47,418 nucleotides of DNA from Planctomycetota bacterium (lineage in GTDB: Bacteria > Planctomycetota > Phycisphaerae > WQYP01): positions 71,517 to 118,934 of the forward strand of contig JAJZCR010000001.1 of the NCBI GenBank assembly GCA_021851715.1. Reading direction: 5' to 3'. The position numbers were made by a program, and so were the translations under genes. The notes under the pieces were generated by a model. The model saw only the letters and a list, made by a program, of their open reading frames with translations, was not told the origin of the DNA and searched no databases. This document shows positions 27,915 through 37,129 of this stretch, in pieces. The first letter of the stretch is position 1; each line of letters begins with the position of its first letter.

Positions 27915-28394
27915 ATGTCTGAAAAACAACTGATGTTCATTCTCGCCCTGATCGGGATTGTGGCATTTACGGCCTGGGTGGTGCATCAAAGCATACCTTC
28001 AGCACCAACGACTGCAGCCCAGCACACCGCCGCCACCAAACCCGCCGACAGTACCGGCCGGCAAAAGGGATTAGCCCATGCACTCGTTTCGGCTGCGGCT
28101 TCCGCCGCCCGTGTGGAGGTTGTTACCCCCGCTATGCATCGCAAGGTTCCATCCGCCGGCGTTAGCGTCGTGGCTATCCATGATCGTGCTGCGCCTGCCG
28201 GCATTTCCGGACCAGCCACGGCCCACGCGACCACCATGCAGGCTGGCAATGAATCATCGGAAGGCTATAAGCCGGTATCGGGCACCGCTTCGGCTTTGCT
28301 TCCGCCCGTCGCGGCCGCGAACACGCAGCCGATATCGCAGCATCAGCAGGGACTTGATTTTGACGCGGTACACTTGTCCAGCGTCCAGCATTGA
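27915..28394 (+). CDS. Small single-span membrane protein, unrecognised
   Basis: 159 residues from the ATG at 27915, with GGGGA 6 bases upstream. Residues about 6-24 (LMFILALIGIVAFTAWVVH) form a membrane anchor. The rest is Ala/Thr/Pro/Ser-rich low-complexity sequence that is probably disordered and outside the cytoplasm. No domain is visible. The frame continues further upstream, but that part lacks a ribosome binding site. It could be an envelope linker; nothing more can be said. Confidence 0.55.
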   Translation: MSEKQLMFILALIGIVAFTAWVVHQSIPSAPTTAAQHTAATKPADSTGRQKGLAHALVSAAASAARVEVVTPAMHRKVPSAGVSVVAIHDRAAPAGISGPATAHATTMQAGNESSEGYKPVSGTASALLPPVAAANTQPISQHQQGLDFDAVHLSSVQH

Positions 28395-28428
28395 TCGTCA
28401 TGGCGGTGGCAAGGAATAGCGCCGTTCG

Positions 28429-28863
28429 CTAGAGCCGGTCTGGAGCCGGGGCGTACAGACGCGGATGCTTTTGCATGCGTTCCTGCACGCACTTGCCGCA
28501 CATGTAAAATCGCGCTGCTTTGACGTATTGAATTGAATCGGTGTCGTCTCCTTCGATCCACTCCCTGCAGGGTACGCCGCGGGTGCCGCATAGGGCGCAT
28601 TCCTCGGGGCCGCCCTTGACCAAAAGCGAATCGCTAAGACAGGGGTATTTTTTTTTCTCGCCCTGGCCGGTGGCTTCCTTTACTTCAAAAGAAACGCGTT
28701 CGCGTTTTAACCAACCCGCCAGTTCCTTAACGTCCTGCAAGCTGCAGAAACATATCCAGGCGTGCTCTTTTTCTTCGTCACGAAAAAAACCGGCATCCTC
28801 CAGTCGTTCCTGAATAATCGGATCCGGCCAACTGCGCAAAATAATCACCGCTCGTTTCGCCAT
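28429..28863 (-). CDS. Zinc-ribbon-like protein, unrecognised
   Basis: 144 residues with AAGGACC directly before the ATG. The N-terminal part (1-80) alternates strands and helices (AVIILRSWPDP, VKELAGWLKRERVSFEVKEA). The C-terminal part has two Cys pairs, CALC and CGKC, about 35 residues apart, with further Cys near residue 98, which suggests one zinc site. I know no family for it. It lies 36 bases downstream of the SPOR-like gene on the same strand, so the two are likely co-transcribed. Confidence 0.7.
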   Translation of the reverse strand: MAKRAVIILRSWPDPIIQERLEDAGFFRDEEKEHAWICFCSLQDVKELAGWLKRERVSFEVKEATGQGEKKKYPCLSDSLLVKGGPEECALCGTRGVPCREWIEGDDTDSIQYVKAARFYMCGKCVQERMQKHPRLYAPAPDRL

Positions 28864-28899
28864 GGTCCTTCAAACTCCACGCCCGCCTCGAGCCTGTTC

Positions 28900-29859
28900 C
28901 TATCGATACCGTTGGACCCGGGCAAAATACGCATCATTCCACGGGCTGTGATGTGTCCGCTGCGCTCCCGGCCAGGCCAGCCCGATGCTTACCACCCGGC
29001 GACGAAATGCCATGGCCGCCGGACCGGCGATATTCCGAAATCCCTTTACCGATATCACCGCATCCCAACCTCCCGCCGCCGGTTCTACCGTTACACTGAC
29101 TCCATGCTGTGCGATAAACCGGGCCGCATGTTGGGCATACTGCGGCAATGTTGTAATGATCATCAGGTACCATCGATCGGCGCTGCGCTGCACCTGCGCT
29201 GCCGGCACCACCGCACCGGCCTGTGCCCCGGACGGCCCCGGCAGCGTTACCAACTGACCCGGCGGCAACGGATATTGCACCAGCTTCGGGTTATCCTTTC
29301 CGCTCGGGGCGGTTATCACGACATTCGTGGGCTTGGGCATTCCGGCGCGGTTGTGTGCGAGCACCAGTACAATCACTATCAATAGAAGCACCAACATTCC
29401 CGCGCCGACCAGAATCAGTCGCCGGGGTATGCCGGCAATCGCCGCAGGTCCGCCCGCAGGCTTCTGCCAAGGCTGGGATCGGCGGGCGGCCCCGGACGGA
29501 CCAATCGAGTTGTGCATCGAAAAAATGGTTCTGTCGACGGGTTTTGTTTTCTTAAGCGCAGACTCGTCGGCAAAAGCTGGAGCCGGCGGCGGCGCTGCCG
29601 CGCTGTCTTTGGTAGAAACTGATGGCACCGGCGGGGCAGTCTTGGTCGGCTCGTCGGCTACGGCCTGCTTTTGAGAACTTATGTTTTCTCCAGCAGCCGG
29701 TGGAGCAGGCGCAGCGGCGGGCACGGCAGCGGGAGTTGGTGCGGCCGACGGCACCGCCGCGGATTTATTGCTTTTGCGTTCCGGGCGTGACACGTTCAGA
29801 TCTGACTTGTTAAGCAACTCAAAAAGAGAAGCTGGGGTGTTGCGTTTATTACCAGCCAT
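28900..29859 (-). CDS. Single-span membrane protein with SPOR-like C-terminus
   Basis: 319 residues. A charged N-terminus (SLFELLNKSDLNVSRPERKS) and an Ala/Pro-rich linker (35-140) come first. A membrane helix (about 150-172, LILVGAGMLVLLLIVIVLVLA) and a C-terminal domain (about 225-319) follow. The last domain reads WYLMIITTLPQYAQHAARFIAQHG ... VISVKGF, like a SPOR domain, which binds denuded glycan strands of peptidoglycan, often at the division site. The type II topology (short cytoplasmic N-terminus, periplasmic SPOR) fits. GAGG precedes the ATG. The SPOR call is moderate, since the domain is divergent. Confidence 0.7.
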   Translation of the reverse strand: MAGNKRNTPASLFELLNKSDLNVSRPERKSNKSAAVPSAAPTPAAVPAAAPAPPAAGENISSQKQAVADEPTKTAPPVPSVSTKDSAAAPPPAPAFADESALKKTKPVDRTIFSMHNSIGPSGAARRSQPWQKPAGGPAAIAGIPRRLILVGAGMLVLLLIVIVLVLAHNRAGMPKPTNVVITAPSGKDNPKLVQYPLPPGQLVTLPGPSGAQAGAVVPAAQVQRSADRWYLMIITTLPQYAQHAARFIAQHGVSVTVEPAAGGWDAVISVKGFRNIAGPAAMAFRRRVVSIGLAWPGAQRTHHSPWNDAYFARVQRYR

Positions 29860-30090
29860 GTTTTGAACCTCAGGTAAAATCCGCGCCCGCGTCGGAAACT
29901 CTCAATCCGATCGCTCCGCCGCCCCCTGTAAGCCTGTAATTTAACGGCCCGGTGGGCTGGATACAAACCAAATGTCCATGACCCCCACCCGCCCCGCAGT
30001 CGGCCGGGTCTTTCAGCTACGGCGAATGGGGCCTGGCGCAAGGCGTTTCGGCATAGCCAACCCTGACCTGCGGGCATCGGCTTAAGCCGT

Positions 30091-30115
30091 TATAATCCAC
30101 CGCGTCATTGGTGGA
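30091..30115 (+). promoter_or_regulatory. nadB -10 box with overlapping dyad
   Basis: TATAAT at 30091-30096 overlaps by one base a perfect inverted repeat, TCCACC (30096-30101) and GGTGGA (30110-30115), with an 8-base centre. The -35 is weak. The dyad covers the likely start site and most of the ribosome binding site (GGAG at 30113-30116). It could be an operator for a NAD-biosynthesis repressor, but it does not match a site that I can name. Confidence 0.4.
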
Positions 30116-30122
30116 GTGATTT

Positions 30123-31769
30123 ATGCAGCGTCGTTATCTGTGTCCGTTCAAGGCCCATCGCCTGGCGCATGTTCTTACCGATGTGCTGGTGATCGGCGGC
30201 GGGGTGGGAGGGTTGCGCTCGGCGCTGGCAGTTACTGAAACCTCTCCTCAGGCCGAGGTTTTATTGGTGACCAAGCAGCGGCTGTCGGAATCCAACACGT
30301 TTTGGGCTCAGGGCGGCATTGCCTCCGTCACCGCTTCCCAGGACAGCTTTGAAAGCCATATCGCCGACACCATCAATACGGCCTGTGGCATCGGGCAACG
30401 GGCGGCCATTGAAGCGGTCGTGCGTGAAGCGCCTGCTCGCATTGAAGAGCTGATTAACTGGGGGGCCAATTTCGACCGCGAAACCGATGGCCGGCTGGCC
30501 CTGGGACGCGAAGGCGGCCATTCCTACAACCGCATCATCCACGCCCTCGGAGATGCCACGGGCCGCGAACTGGCCAATTGCCTGGCCGGCGTTACCCGCG
30601 CCCGCGAGCAGGTCTCCATTCTCGAACATACCTTTATTCTCGATTTGATCACGCTCGACGGGCGATGCATCGGCGCAGTGGCCCATGCCAAAGACCGCGG
30701 CTTGTTCCTGATTTTTGCCCGGGCGACACTGCTGGCTTCCGGCGGTGCCGGCGCTCTTTATCGCGAAACCACCAATCCTCCGATTGCCACCGCCGACGGC
30801 CACGCGATGGCCTGGAGGGCCGGGGCCATGCTGCGCGATATGGAAATGGTGCAGTTTCATCCCACCACGATTTACATTGCCGGGGCCACCCGGGCGCTGG
30901 TCAGTGAGGCTGTCCGTGGCGAAGGTGCCACCCTGATCGATAAAAATGGTTATCGCTTTATGCGTGACTACCACCCTGCCGGGGAATTGGCCCCGCGCGA
31001 TATCGTCGCCCGTGCCATCCTGGCCCAGTTGGCCAAGACAAATTCCACGCACGTATTTCTGGATGCCCGCCACCTGGGAACGCAGGCTTTTCAAACCCGC
31101 TTCCCATGGATTTTTGAAACCTGCCGCAGTTTCGGCATCGACCCCGGCATCCAGCCCATTCCTGTGCATCCCAGCGCTCATTACATGGTGGGGGGGGTGG
31201 CCACCGATCTTGTGGGCCGCACCAGCATTCCCGGCCTTTACGCCATCGGCGAAGCATCGTACACCGGTCTGCACGGGGCCAATCGCCTGGCCAGCAATTC
31301 GCTCATCGAAGCCCTGGTCTTCGGTAAACGCGCCGGCGACGATGCCGCGCGGCGTCTGGCAGGCGAAATCCGGCAACCGGAAATTCCCCGCATCAACGTG
31401 GAAATTCCCCTCAGCCAGCGCACCGAACTCGACACCCAGGATATTCTTTCGAGCCTGCGGGCACTGATGTGGCGCAATGTCGGCATCGAACGTTCCGGGC
31501 CGCGCCTCGAAGAATCCGCGGAAATCATTGCCTTCTGGTCCCGTTACGTGCTGGATAAGGTGTTTGACGCCCCGGCCGGATGGGAGCTTCAGAACATGCT
31601 GCAGATCGCGCGGCTGATTACCCTGGGTGCCAACGCCCGCTGCGAAACCCGCGGTGTCCATTACCGTACCGACTTCCCCCAGACCGATGACATCAATTGG
31701 CGCTGCCACCTGGATTGGCAGCCCAATTCCGATCTGCCCGTGAAGATGCCCGTTGTTGATTCGCTCTGA
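30123..31769 (+). CDS. nadB: L-aspartate oxidase
   Basis: 548 residues; GGAG lies 6 bases before the ATG. The enzyme oxidises L-aspartate to iminoaspartate with FAD, the first step of bacterial NAD synthesis; NadA then makes quinolinate. Features in order: the FAD dinucleotide motif VIGGGVGGLRSAL (about 22-34), SNTFWAQGGIA, GREGGHSYNRIIHA, MVQFHPTTIY, the fumarate-reductase-like HPSAHYMVGGV, GANRLASNSLIEALVFG, and a C-terminal helical domain. These separate it from succinate dehydrogenase SdhA. nadA and nadC are not in the window. Confidence 0.96.
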   Translation: MQRRYLCPFKAHRLAHVLTDVLVIGGGVGGLRSALAVTETSPQAEVLLVTKQRLSESNTFWAQGGIASVTASQDSFESHIADTINTACGIGQRAAIEAVVREAPARIEELINWGANFDRETDGRLALGREGGHSYNRIIHALGDATGRELANCLAGVTRAREQVSILEHTFILDLITLDGRCIGAVAHAKDRGLFLIFARATLLASGGAGALYRETTNPPIATADGHAMAWRAGAMLRDMEMVQFHPTTIYIAGATRALVSEAVRGEGATLIDKNGYRFMRDYHPAGELAPRDIVARAILAQLAKTNSTHVFLDARHLGTQAFQTRFPWIFETCRSFGIDPGIQPIPVHPSAHYMVGGVATDLVGRTSIPGLYAIGEASYTGLHGANRLASNSLIEALVFGKRAGDDAARRLAGEIRQPEIPRINVEIPLSQRTELDTQDILSSLRALMWRNVGIERSGPRLEESAEIIAFWSRYVLDKVFDAPAGWELQNMLQIARLITLGANARCETRGVHYRTDFPQTDDINWRCHLDWQPNSDLPVKMPVVDSL

Positions 31770-31789
31770 CCGGTCGCCGGGGCTTGGAT

Positions 31790-33157
31790 TTACCCGTTGG
31801 CCAGGCGCTGGGCGACGGCCCAACCCGCCAGATGACCCGTGGAAAACGCCAGTTGCAGGTTGTAGCCGCCGCTGGGGCCGGTGAGATCCAGTATTTCGCC
31901 GGCTAAAAATAAATGCGGGTTCAGTCGCGATTGCATCGTGTTGGGATCCACGGTATCCAGCCGCACGCCACCCGCGGTGACCATGGCTTCCTTGAATCCG
32001 CGAGTCTGATGCACTTGAAACCTGCACGCCTTCAGGTATTCCGTTAGCGTGTGCATCTGCCGGCCCGTCAAGGCCGCGCACGGATGTTCCACAGGTATTT
32101 CGGCAAGCCGGCACAACATGTCCGCGAGTCTCTGCGGAACCAGTTGTGCCAGCATCGTTTTGACCAACTTGCGCCCTGATTCGTCATGCCACGCCCGCAA
32201 CATGGCAGACATCTCCTGGCGGCTTTGCCGCCGGACAAAATCCACGCGCAGCGGCACCGGCGTAAATTTTTCCAGCAGTTCTGCTACAATTTCCGAAAGA
32301 TTCAACACGGCCGGGCCTGAAAGACCAAAATGCGTAAACAGCAGATCATTGACACTGGGCGTGGGTTTACCGGTGGCTAATCGCGGCAACGGTTCGGAGA
32401 TGGCAATGCGCACTTCCACATCCCGTACCGCTACACCCTGCAACTCCGATACCCACAATTCGCGGCATAACAGTGGAACAATGGCTGGTCGCGGTTTGAT
32501 GATCTGGTGGCCCAGCGATTCGGCAAAGCGGTAGCCGTCGCCCGTGGTGCCCATGCGGGTGTAACTTTGCCCGCCGACGCAAATAAGCAAATACCGGCTT
32601 TGCACGACGCTGCCGTCGGCAGTGCGCACGGAAAATAATCCGGATGCTGCATTCCACCCGACATGAGCAGCGGCACACCCTGCCCCGGCATGGCAAACCA
32701 CGCCCAGTTGCCCTATTCGTCCGACCATGGCATCCACGACGGTGCGGGCCTGATTGGAATCCGGATATATTTTCCCGTCGTGTTCTTCATGTGTCGGTTC
32801 ACCCTGATCGGCAAACCATGTCCGTAGCGCGGTATTGTCAAAATGCCGCAGGGCCGGCGATAAAAATCGGCCATTCCGGCCAAACTGGGCAATCAAAAAA
32901 TCTATATCCCCGGCATTGGTCAAATTGCACCGCCCGCCGCCGCACACCAGAACCTTGATGCCCGGCCGGGTATTTTTTTCCAGGATGGCGATTCGTGGCA
33001 GCGGCCGGCTCATCTGAAGGGCCGTTTCTCCACAGGAAATGGCAGCCATCATCCCGGCCGCGCCCGCCCCCAAAATCAGCAGATCCAGCGGCTCGGCAGA
33101 AAAATGTTGGGGGGCGGAAGCAGGTTGCGGCGAATCGGAATTCATGGCTTCAATCAT
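31790..33157 (-). CDS. BaiN/HI0933-family flavoprotein
   Basis: About 455 residues from the ATG at 33157 (AGG upstream); ATG at 33145 is also possible. It has the FAD-binding motif DLLILGAGAAGMMAA near the start, GGGRCNLTN (a strong family signature), LFTHFGLSGPAVLNLS in the middle and GPSGGYNLQLAFSTG near the end. Members of this family include YhiN and BaiN, and most have no proven substrate; some act on bile acid intermediates in gut bacteria. It lies 73 bases downstream of the GH95 gene on the same strand and may belong to that transcription unit, though the join may be accidental. Confidence 0.9.
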   Translation of the reverse strand: MIEAMNSDSPQPASAPQHFSAEPLDLLILGAGAAGMMAAISCGETALQMSRPLPRIAILEKNTRPGIKVLVCGGGRCNLTNAGDIDFLIAQFGRNGRFLSPALRHFDNTALRTWFADQGEPTHEEHDGKIYPDSNQARTVVDAMVGRIGQLGVVCHAGAGCAAAHVGWNAASGLFSVRTADGSVVQSRYLLICVGGQSYTRMGTTGDGYRFAESLGHQIIKPRPAIVPLLCRELWVSELQGVAVRDVEVRIAISEPLPRLATGKPTPSVNDLLFTHFGLSGPAVLNLSEIVAELLEKFTPVPLRVDFVRRQSRQEMSAMLRAWHDESGRKLVKTMLAQLVPQRLADMLCRLAEIPVEHPCAALTGRQMHTLTEYLKACRFQVHQTRGFKEAMVTAGGVRLDTVDPNTMQSRLNPHLFLAGEILDLTGPSGGYNLQLAFSTGHLAGWAVAQRLANG

Positions 33158-33230
33158 AGCCGATAACCTGCGTGCACGGCCAAGGGCAGAGATGCGGCAT
33201 ACACGGTGCGGGAGTATGGTGGCTGCCGGG

Positions 33231-35660
33231 CTATGGCATGGTAAAAGTTGTTGATTCTCCGGCGGCCAGGGCAACATCCTTGACACTATCCCTGTACCGC
33301 ACGGTCCACCGCCCGGCTTTTCCGGCCCGGAGTGTGGCGCTGACCAGGGTTCCCGCGCACCAGGTCAAGTCCACCTGCGCGCCGCCGCGAGCCACCAAGC
33401 CACGCACCTGGCCCTGCGGCCAAACCGGCGGCAGGGCCGGCAGCAACAGCAGTTCGCCGGTGTGGCTTTGTACCAGCATTTCCGCGATACAGGCGGAAAA
33501 GGCGAAATTGCCATCGATTTGAAATGGTGGATGAGCATCAAATAAATTGGCGTACAGGCCGCCCTTGCTGTTGGAAAAATCAGTTTCATCGGTATCCACC
33601 AGGGTCAGCAGGCGGCGGATTAAGGCATACACGTGCGGGCCATCTTGCAGCCTGGCCCATACGTTCATTTTCCAGCCGAGGGACCATCCTGTTCCGCCGT
33701 CGCCGCGAATGGCCAGAGATTGCCTGGCGGCGGCCGCAAGGTTCGGCGTGCCCTGCGGGGTGATCTGGCAGCCTGGATAAAGGCCATAAAGATGGGAAAT
33801 GTGGCGATGGTGCACTTCCTGTTCCTGGAAATCTTCGGACCATTCCTGCAGGCGGCCGCCCGCACCGATGCGTGGCTTGAGCAGGCGGCTGCGGGCATCG
33901 GCCAACTGCCGGGCAAACGGGGCATCGGCACCGATGATTTCCGCAGCGGCGATGCAGTTGCTGAAAAGATCCCACACAATGGCCATATCCATGGTGCTGG
34001 CCACGCTGGCTGCGGCAGGTCCGGCAGGGGTCATAAACATCAATTCCGGGGAGGTGGAAGGCGCGGTGACCAGGTGGCCGTTGGCATCTTCCACGAGGAA
34101 ATCGAGAAAAAACTCCGCCGCACCTTTCATATAAGGCCATGCCCGGCGGGCTAAAAATTCCTTATCGCCCGTGAATTGGTAATGCTCCCACAAATGGCGG
34201 CACAGCCAGGCACCGCCCATGGGCCAGTTTATACAGACGGGGTTGTGGACGCCGTCGCCGGGGGGAGCGGTTTGCCGCCACAGGTCCGCATTATGATGGG
34301 CCACCCAACCCCGGCAGCCATAGTTTATTTCCGCGGTGCGCCGGCCATTTTCGGCAAGGCCCGCGATGAGATCAAACAGCGGTTGATGACATTCGGAAAG
34401 ATTGCAGCTTTCCGCAGGCCAGTAATTCATCTCGGTGTTAATGTTGAGCGTCCAGTTGCAGCTCCAGGGAGGGCGCACGTTGTCATTCCAGATTCCCTGA
34501 AGGTTAGCGGGTTGGCCGCCCGGCCGCGAGGAACTGATCAGCAAGTATCGCCCGTATTGAAACAGCAACACCGCCAGAGCCGAATCGTCACCTGCGGCAA
34601 AATGGCGCAAGCGTTCATCTGTCGGTACGGGCGGGGTCTTTACAGAACCGGCTGCAGGTGCCGCGGCATCAGGGCTGATCGAATTTACAGTTGGGCCGAG
34701 GGCCAGGGCAACGCGATCAAACAGCTTCTGATAATCGCTTTCGTGCCGCCGTCGCAGTTCACTGTAGGATAGCGCCGCGGCGGTGCCCAGATACCGCGCG
34801 GCCGGCACGGAGGGATCCCGGCCATCGCGCCCCGGCGAACGATGAAATCCATTAAAACTGGTGGCCGCGGAAAAAAGCAGTGTTACCTCGTTGGCCCGCT
34901 CTACTGTAAGAACGCCATCTCGGCCGGTCACAAGGCCCCGGTCGACCATGGCCATGAGCCGCGCATCGAAGGTCATGCCCTCGGGATCAGGGCCATCATC
35001 ATAAATAATGGCACCTTTGGTCTTAATCCGGTCCGGATCCACATCTTCCATATAGCTGGGTTCCACATGGGCCGGGCAACGGCCGCTCATCATCAGCAAG
35101 CCGTTTTCCGCGCGCACCTGGTAATGCAGCGGACTGGTCAAAGAGGCCTTGAGCGAAATGGCGTCGGGCCGGTCACAGGCCAGATGAATAACCAATACCT
35201 GATCGGGAAAACTGATGAAGGCCTCGCGTGTCCACCAGGTGCCGTCAGCGCGGAATTGCACGCGGGACACGGCCGTGTGCAGATCCAGTTCCCGCCAGTA
35301 ATCAGTGACAGCCTGGCCGCCGCCGGGCAAGGCCACGTGCAGGTGCAGATTACCCAGGGGCATATAAGGCTGGTTGTACGGCCCCTGCATTTTTTTGCAC
35401 AAAGCGTCGGCCCGGATGAAATCACGTGCAAAAAGGGCCTGGCGCACTTCCGGCAACACGGCCCTGGCCTGTGGATTGTTGCAATCTTTCGGCCCGCCCG
35501 ACCAGAGCGTACTTTCGTTTAACTGGAAGCGTTCGGTATCTATCCCGCCAAAGACCATGGCCCCCAGACGACCATTGCCCAAGGGCAGCGCCTGCGTCCA
35601 GGCGTCGGCGGGCCGGCGGTAAAAAAGCTTCAAGTCGGAGTGGCTGGGCGATAAGGACAC
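33231..35660 (-). CDS. GH95 alpha-L-fucosidase
   Basis: About 809 residues from a GTG at 35660, preceded by GGAG at 6 bases; a longer open frame upstream has no support. The N-terminal beta domain begins LKLFYRRPADAWTQALPLGNGRLGAMVFGG. The (alpha/alpha)6 catalytic domain has NINTEMNYWPAE near 407 (the Asn pair), STSPE near 539 (the general acid Glu) and PPFQIDGNFAF near 716 (Asp), as in the Bifidobacterium enzyme AfcA. GH95 enzymes release L-fucose, mainly alpha-1,2-linked, or in some cases L-galactose, with inversion. No signal peptide is visible from this start, so the enzyme would be cytoplasmic and depend on import of oligosaccharides. A sugar transporter gene lies directly upstream. Confidence 0.93.
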   Translation of the reverse strand: MSLSPSHSDLKLFYRRPADAWTQALPLGNGRLGAMVFGGIDTERFQLNESTLWSGGPKDCNNPQARAVLPEVRQALFARDFIRADALCKKMQGPYNQPYMPLGNLHLHVALPGGGQAVTDYWRELDLHTAVSRVQFRADGTWWTREAFISFPDQVLVIHLACDRPDAISLKASLTSPLHYQVRAENGLLMMSGRCPAHVEPSYMEDVDPDRIKTKGAIIYDDGPDPEGMTFDARLMAMVDRGLVTGRDGVLTVERANEVTLLFSAATSFNGFHRSPGRDGRDPSVPAARYLGTAAALSYSELRRRHESDYQKLFDRVALALGPTVNSISPDAAAPAAGSVKTPPVPTDERLRHFAAGDDSALAVLLFQYGRYLLISSSRPGGQPANLQGIWNDNVRPPWSCNWTLNINTEMNYWPAESCNLSECHQPLFDLIAGLAENGRRTAEINYGCRGWVAHHNADLWRQTAPPGDGVHNPVCINWPMGGAWLCRHLWEHYQFTGDKEFLARRAWPYMKGAAEFFLDFLVEDANGHLVTAPSTSPELMFMTPAGPAAASVASTMDMAIVWDLFSNCIAAAEIIGADAPFARQLADARSRLLKPRIGAGGRLQEWSEDFQEQEVHHRHISHLYGLYPGCQITPQGTPNLAAAARQSLAIRGDGGTGWSLGWKMNVWARLQDGPHVYALIRRLLTLVDTDETDFSNSKGGLYANLFDAHPPFQIDGNFAFSACIAEMLVQSHTGELLLLPALPPVWPQGQVRGLVARGGAQVDLTWCAGTLVSATLRAGKAGRWTVRYRDSVKDVALAAGESTTFTMP

Positions 35661-35689
35661 ATTCTTCTCCAAAGCATGGAGGCCGGCAC

Positions 35690-37129
35690 CTAGGCACCGG
35701 CCGGTGGTGAAATTTGTTCGGTGACGACCGGTACCGCAGGCGTATCTCGATAGATACCTTTCTTCCACGCACGATAAATCAGGTAAAAGCCGATGGCTGA
35801 TGTCCCCTGGATAACCGCCGGCCATAAAAAGCAATATTGGTAGTTATGCACTTCATCCAGCATGACCCCAGCCAGCGGCCCGAGAATCATACAAAACACG
35901 GACTGAGCCAGCGCACTGGCGGAGCAAAATTGGCCCAGCTTGGCTTTGGGATAAACCTCCACGGTCAGCACGCCTATGGCAATACTGTAGGTCGCAATGA
36001 AGATATTGATGGCGATCAGAAATATCAACATGGTGGTTTCGTTGTGCAAGAAGAAAAAGGCACCGAGATTCGATAGCGCCCATAACGCCATGGATACAGG
36101 AATGGAGCGTACCGCTCCGATACGGTCCAGTAAAGATCCGATCGGATAGGCCGCCACCGCTACCACCATGGGTGGAATAGCCAAAATATGGCCGATGGTT
36201 TTAAATTTCATGTGCATCTGGGAATGGTAAAAAAGTATCAGAAAGCCGCCGGCCGCATTGCCTAATTGATAAAGCATGAGAGTGCCGAAAACCAGCAGAT
36301 AGCGGCGTTGCGAAAAGCAATCGGTGAAATAGCCGCCCACGGCCTTGATAAAGTTCACCACCGGATTGGTGGCGCTGCGCGGCGGCGGGGGCGGATATTC
36401 GCCTTCTTTAACTCTCCACACGGTCACCAGATAAATTACCGCAAAAACCACGGCCACACCGGCGAAGAGCGCCTTCATGTGGTGGCCGGCATATTGGAGC
36501 AAAAAGTAGTTCCAGATCACGGTGGCCAAAGTGGAGATGATTTTTCCGAGGGCATAAAAGCGGCTCAGCACCGGCTCTGGCACCACATCCCAATAGTAGT
36601 AACTGAATATGGCCAGCAGCGTGGCATTAAAGGCATTAAAACCCAGCAAAATAATTCCCAGAAAGATGCTGAACCCAAGTATTTGATGGGCGGCAAAAAG
36701 TTGATGAATCCAGGAAACCGCCTGGGCTGCGTGAAAAAAATTGGGTGCCCAAGGAATTAAGGCCAAAAAGATGGCACAGGGCGGCGTAGCCAGCGCCAGA
36801 AACGGCCGCCGCCGGCCATAGCGTGTCCGGATGCGGTCGGACCATGTGCTGACCACCGGATTGATCCACATGGTCAGCGGACTCAAAACCGCTCCCAGGA
36901 CGGCCATCTCTGCGTTGGATAAGCCGCTTCTTTTCATGATTACCGGCAGCAATCCTCCCACCTGTTCCATGAGCATCAGGATGAGGTCATTCCACATCAG
37001 ATAAAAGAACAGGATGAAGATGGCCGCTTTGGTATAACGGAGTGTGCCGACAGAAAATATTTTGCCGGTAAGGCCTGTGCCAGCCTGGGCATCGTCGGCC
37101 AGTGGTATCCCGGGAGTGCTATCAGACAT
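35690..37129 (-). CDS. MFS sugar transporter (GPH/SLC45-like)
   Basis: 479 residues with about 12 membrane helices and a short cytoplasmic N-terminus. The loop after helix 2 reads WSDRIRTRYGRRRPFLAL, close to the basic motif of sugar:cation symporters of this group. The second half has LLDRIGAVRSIPV. Its stop is 30 bases before the GTG of the GH95 fucosidase, so the two almost surely share a transcript. Import of a fucosylated oligosaccharide, or of released sugar, follows from context and is inference. The ribosome binding site is poor (GGAACC). Unlike the MFS protein at 5146-7371 it has no large insert. Confidence 0.9.
   Translation of the reverse strand: MSDSTPGIPLADDAQAGTGLTGKIFSVGTLRYTKAAIFILFFYLMWNDLILMLMEQVGGLLPVIMKRSGLSNAEMAVLGAVLSPLTMWINPVVSTWSDRIRTRYGRRRPFLALATPPCAIFLALIPWAPNFFHAAQAVSWIHQLFAAHQILGFSIFLGIILLGFNAFNATLLAIFSYYYWDVVPEPVLSRFYALGKIISTLATVIWNYFLLQYAGHHMKALFAGVAVVFAVIYLVTVWRVKEGEYPPPPPRSATNPVVNFIKAVGGYFTDCFSQRRYLLVFGTLMLYQLGNAAGGFLILFYHSQMHMKFKTIGHILAIPPMVVAVAAYPIGSLLDRIGAVRSIPVSMALWALSNLGAFFFLHNETTMLIFLIAINIFIATYSIAIGVLTVEVYPKAKLGQFCSASALAQSVFCMILGPLAGVMLDEVHNYQYCFLWPAVIQGTSAIGFYLIYRAWKKGIYRDTPAVPVVTEQISPPAGA

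Noticed and set aside
30096..30116. Hairpin hiding the nadB ribosome binding site in the mRNA
   Set aside because: The TATAAT at 30091 would place the RNA start inside the 5' arm, so the full hairpin would not be transcribed. An operator dyad fits better.
30261..32114. Long open frame on the minus strand (617 codons) across nadB
   Set aside because: It lies antisense to a clear L-aspartate oxidase and runs into the next gene. Its content is low-complexity Gly/Ala/Asp of the kind expected from the complement of a GC-rich gene.
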